Positions 25,227-27,299 of a stretch of DNA of 27,299 bases are shown piece after piece. Below the pieces are notes generated by a model. The model made no database searches. It saw only the letters and a program-made list of their open reading frames with translations, and was not told the origin of the DNA. The position numbers and the translations under genes were made by a program. The DNA comes from UA16 sp965661575 (GTDB lineage Bacteria; Bacteroidota; Bacteroidia; Flavobacteriales_D; Sanyastnellaceae), in contig CBFIEJ010000031.1 of NCBI GenBank assembly GCA_965661575.1, positions 1-27,299 on the forward strand. Direction: 5' to 3'. Within the stretch, counting starts at the first letter, position 1, and each line of letters starts with the position of its first letter.

Positions 25227-26195
25227 ATGAAAAGACATCTTTACACCCTGGTATTTGGTTTGGTTTTGAGCGGAATGGGCATCGGCTCAGTTCAAGCTCA
25301 ACAATTGTTTCGCCGGTCTCAATTCATGACCAACTCGTTTCTGAGCAATCCGGCCATTGCTGGAACGCTCCCTGAGACGCCGGTCACGATGACCTTTCGA
25401 AACCAGTGGACAGGCTTTGATGGAGCTCCGGAGACCATGACGCTCAGCGGCCACACTTCGCTTCCGAACAATTTAGGAGTCGGAGCTATCGTATACAGTG
25501 ACGACACCGGCGGGGCAATTAACCGAACGGGAATGGAGATTGCAGGATCGTATACCATTGACCTCAACAATTACGATGCGGTTTCGTTTGGTTTGAGTGT
25601 AATGGCGAATCAATGGTCTTTTGACAACGACTTGGACGTCTGGGATGTAGAAGATCCAGCGTTGCAATATGGTCTTGAGCAAAGCCTCTCTTTTGATGCT
25701 CACTTTGGCATGATGGTATTTGGCGATGGGTATTCATTTGGATTTGCGATTCCGCATCTCCTTCAGGCTTCCACCGGACTTCAGCCATCTTCAACAGTGT
25801 CAGGCGCTGAGAACGATCATTTCCGGCATTTCCGTTTCATGGGGCAGTACAGTTATCAGGTCAATAACGACTTCAAACTGGAGCCATCGGGCATGGTTCG
25901 CCTTACGGAACGAACGCCAGCTCAATTGGATGTATACCTGCGTGGCTGGTACGCTGATATGGCCTGGGTGGCTCTTGGCTTTCGAACCAATGATGCAGCC
26001 ATTGTTGGACTCGGGGGGCAATATGGACCTGTAGGATTGTCTTACACCTACGATATCACCAGCACTTCAGCGAGCTACTTCAGCCCTCATTCTCATGAGG
26101 TCACATTAACGTACTTTGTACCAAGATCTTCAGGGTTCAGTTCCAATTCTATGAATTCTAGTCGTATTTTAGGTCGTAATCGAATTGTAAAATAG
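25227..26195 (+). CDS. PorP/SprF family T9SS outer membrane protein
   Basis: A 322-residue protein with signal peptide (about 1-25, VQAQ) and the PorP/SprF start QLFRRSQFMTNSFLSNPAIAGT, followed by VTMTFRNQWTGFDGAPETMTLSGH, which is close to the family signature. Alternating hydrophobic strands to the C-terminus suggest an outer membrane beta-barrel. SprF of Flavobacterium is needed to deliver SprB to the surface, and type-B T9SS substrates usually have such a partner. Here the gene starts 4 nt after the SprB-like adhesin stop, so a dedicated adhesin-partner pair is the natural reading. The C-terminal about 20 residues are Ser/Asn/Arg-rich and look flexible. Confidence 0.93.
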   Translation: MKRHLYTLVFGLVLSGMGIGSVQAQQLFRRSQFMTNSFLSNPAIAGTLPETPVTMTFRNQWTGFDGAPETMTLSGHTSLPNNLGVGAIVYSDDTGGAINRTGMEIAGSYTIDLNNYDAVSFGLSVMANQWSFDNDLDVWDVEDPALQYGLEQSLSFDAHFGMMVFGDGYSFGFAIPHLLQASTGLQPSSTVSGAENDHFRHFRFMGQYSYQVNNDFKLEPSGMVRLTERTPAQLDVYLRGWYADMAWVALGFRTNDAAIVGLGGQYGPVGLSYTYDITSTSASYFSPHSHEVTLTYFVPRSSGFSSNSMNSSRILGRNRIVK

Positions 26196-26221
26196 ACGCA
26201 CGAGCGAAAAGTATTGACGAT

Positions 26222-26833
26222 ATGAAGAACGCAGGAATTTTAATGTTGACTCTGTTTTTGCCTCTTTTGGCTTGGACTCAGTTTGACCGCATTGACGTTG
26301 AAGAAGTAGACAATGGTGGAGCGGTAAGTGGAAAGACTTTTCGGATTTACGCCGTCATGCAAAGTGAAGGAGATGTCATCGACGCGGTTTTTGGTGAAGA
26401 TGGTAAGCCGCTGACGATTTCTTCGACAGCTCCTTTTTATCAGCACCCAAAAGGCAGCGGTCTAGCTTCGGAAGTCCAGCGCTTCGACATCCAAAACGAT
26501 GCGGCGCTCGCATATGATTCCTGGGTGACGATTGGTTTAGAAGACAACTACATGAATTCATTGACTGGATTTTTGATTGACCTCACAGAGTTTGAGGCGG
26601 GCAACGCGCTCACTACAAGCAATGGGGCGTGGTTTGTCACTCCAGACAAGCGCCAGGCACTTGCTCCTGAAGATAAACGCATCTTACTCGGTCAATTCAC
26701 CACATCAGGAGTCGTGACGGGTATTCTAAACATCCACGGCAGGACCAAAGCAATTTTGGATCTTGAAGGAAACGTGGAGAGCGGAGCCCAGCTGATCCAA
26801 GCGGAGAACATCCGTTTCACCTGCGGCAAGTAG
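26222..26833 (+). CDS. Small secreted protein sharing the adhesin N-terminal module
   Basis: A 203-residue exported protein: signal peptide about 1-20 (ending AWTQ) and a single beta-rich module. TFRIYAVMQSEGDVIDAVFG, APFYQHPKGSG and YDSWVTIGLEDNYMNSL match, in order and spacing, TFDVYANF.., CGCFNPTFG and YDTYWTIGLNDTEQN of the adhesin at 22121. WFVTPDKRQALAPEDKRILLGQFTT matches VLPDVATEAGDDLRIKIARVTT. I do not know a named function. No T9SS tail is present, so it may stay periplasmic or bind at the surface. It lies 26 nt after the SprF-like gene and probably closes the operon; a hairpin terminator follows 47 nt after the stop. Confidence 0.8.
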   Translation: MKNAGILMLTLFLPLLAWTQFDRIDVEEVDNGGAVSGKTFRIYAVMQSEGDVIDAVFGEDGKPLTISSTAPFYQHPKGSGLASEVQRFDIQNDAALAYDSWVTIGLEDNYMNSLTGFLIDLTEFEAGNALTTSNGAWFVTPDKRQALAPEDKRILLGQFTTSGVVTGILNIHGRTKAILDLEGNVESGAQLIQAENIRFTCGK

Positions 26834-26848
26834 AAGTCACGCTAGATT

Positions 26849-26865
26849 CGGTCTCGTCAAGACCG
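26849..26865 (+). other. Perfect short hairpin after the last operon gene
   Basis: CGGTCT, loop CGTCA, AGACCG: a perfect 6-bp stem 15 nt after the stop at 26833, without a T-run. It may stabilise the 3' end or be a pause site. Confidence 0.35.
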
Positions 26866-26880
26866 CCAACAAATGTCACT

Positions 26881-26911
26881 AAGCCCCGTACATCCTCGGA
26901 TTGCGGGGCTT
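26881..26911 (+). terminator. Terminator of the SprB/SprF-like operon
   Basis: AAGCCCCG pairs perfectly with CGGGGCTT across a 15-nt loop, and CTTGTTT follows on the plus strand. Position after the last gene supports termination of the three-gene operon; the T-run is interrupted. Confidence 0.65.
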
Positions 26912-26922
26912 CTTGTTTCCCT

Positions 26923-26946
26923 GGGGTGCGGTATGGGGTGCGGTCT
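26923..26946. repeat. Two-copy 12-bp tandem repeat GGGGTGCGGT(A/C)T
   Basis: GGGGTGCGGTAT is followed directly by GGGGTGCGGTCT, one mismatch in 12. It lies just past the terminator and at the border of the possible decayed reading frame. Function unknown; a protein-binding or recombination site is possible. Confidence 0.6.
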
Positions 26947-26958
26947 ATATCGCTGGAC

Positions 26959-27299
26959 TCATTCGCATTTTAGTAACCCTGAATGCCGTTGAATCCTGTA
27001 ACGGTGGGTTTTTGCAGGGCGCTTCTCTTTCTTGGTATTCGTAGCAATGGCAAATAATTCTATTGGCTACCGTTTCGGGAATGCTGCAAACCATTGATAT
27101 GTGCCGCTCTTCTTACACTTGAAAAGCTTCTTCAGCTCCTTGTTGAAGGCTTTTGCATCTATTGCTTTCGGTGCTTTGGAGCTGTGCCCTCTTCGAATAC
27201 GGTAAACCACTCAATAGCGCCACAATAGAACGATTTAGAGCGATGGACTCCAGAAGACTTAGCTTCTACTGCTTTGGTCCCTACATGGGCCTTTAAACG
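26959..27299 (-). pseudogene. Possible decayed or frameshifted small gene at right edge
   Basis: On the minus strand a frame is open from the window edge to a TAG at 27159, encoding a 46-residue tail with KAVEAKSSGVHRSKSFYCG and EWFTVFEEGTAPK. A second frame shifted by one base runs from a GTG at 27210 to a TAG at 27067 and encodes KAIDAKAFNKELKKLFKC then TYQWFAAFPKR. That frame stays open beyond the TAG as a Lys/Arg-rich stretch to a TGA at 26959. The two pieces resemble each other loosely (A-[VI]-[ED]-A-K, then C...WF..F). This could be a frameshifted gene, two small genes, or chance. No family is recognised. Confidence 0.3.

Larger units (their letters stand above)
26834..27299. other. 466-base stretch without an intact gene
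   Basis: Holds a short hairpin (26849-26865), a terminator (26881-26911), a 12-bp tandem repeat (26923-26946) and the possible decayed minus-strand frame (26959-27299). No tRNA, CRISPR or intact mobile element is seen. No plus-strand frame of convincing quality occurs. Confidence 0.6.

Noticed and set aside
26923..26946. Tandem 12-mers as a phage attachment core
   Set aside because: No tRNA end, integrase or second distant copy is visible in the window, so no attachment site is called.

Overview
The window looks like a chromosomal segment of a Bacteroidota bacterium, probably a marine member of Flavobacteriales (lineage is inference). The evidence is four large secreted proteins with type IX secretion (T9SS) C-terminal domains, a PorP/SprF-family protein, an S46 dipeptidyl-peptidase, and promoters of the Bacteroidota type (TTG, about 20 nt, then TAnnTTTG). 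No tRNA, rRNA, CRISPR array or intact insertion sequence was seen.

Layout. (1) 1-3171: the 3' end of ribA, then on the minus strand a DUF819 membrane protein and a yaaA-FKBP isomerase operon closed by a hairpin terminator. (2) 3229-8452: a T9SS type-A surface protein, a convergent threonine aldolase (ltaE), and a periplasmic DPP11-like S46 peptidase. (3) 8520-8648: a 42-residue His-rich single-span membrane protein with its own near-consensus promoter. (4) 8767-16853: five tightly packed plus-strand genes with gaps of 13, 3, 3 and 1 nt. They encode a T9SS protein with a lysyl-oxidase domain, a T9SS CotH-kinase protein, a sulfotransferase-like protein, a class IV PLP aminotransferase and a four-span membrane protein. 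(5) 16864-21098, minus strand: fused isobutyryl-CoA mutase icmF followed, with a one-base overlap, by an EamA/DMT transporter. (6) 21203-21913: rluF. (7) 22121-26833: a three-gene cell-surface cluster made of an SprB-repeat adhesin, its likely PorP/SprF partner, and a small secreted protein that repeats the adhesin's N-terminal module. (8) 26834-27299: a terminator, a 12-bp tandem repeat and a possible decayed reading frame.

How the genes work together. Much of the window serves the cell surface: T9SS cargo and its partner. The region of greatest interest is the five-gene block at 8767-16853. Its lysyl-oxidase domain keeps the copper-binding histidines and both residues that form the lysine tyrosylquinone cofactor. 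Its sulfotransferase-like/aminotransferase pair looks like a split version of a fused plant protein. A second pattern is that three genes have their -7 promoter element exactly 4 nt before the ATG, which predicts leaderless mRNAs.
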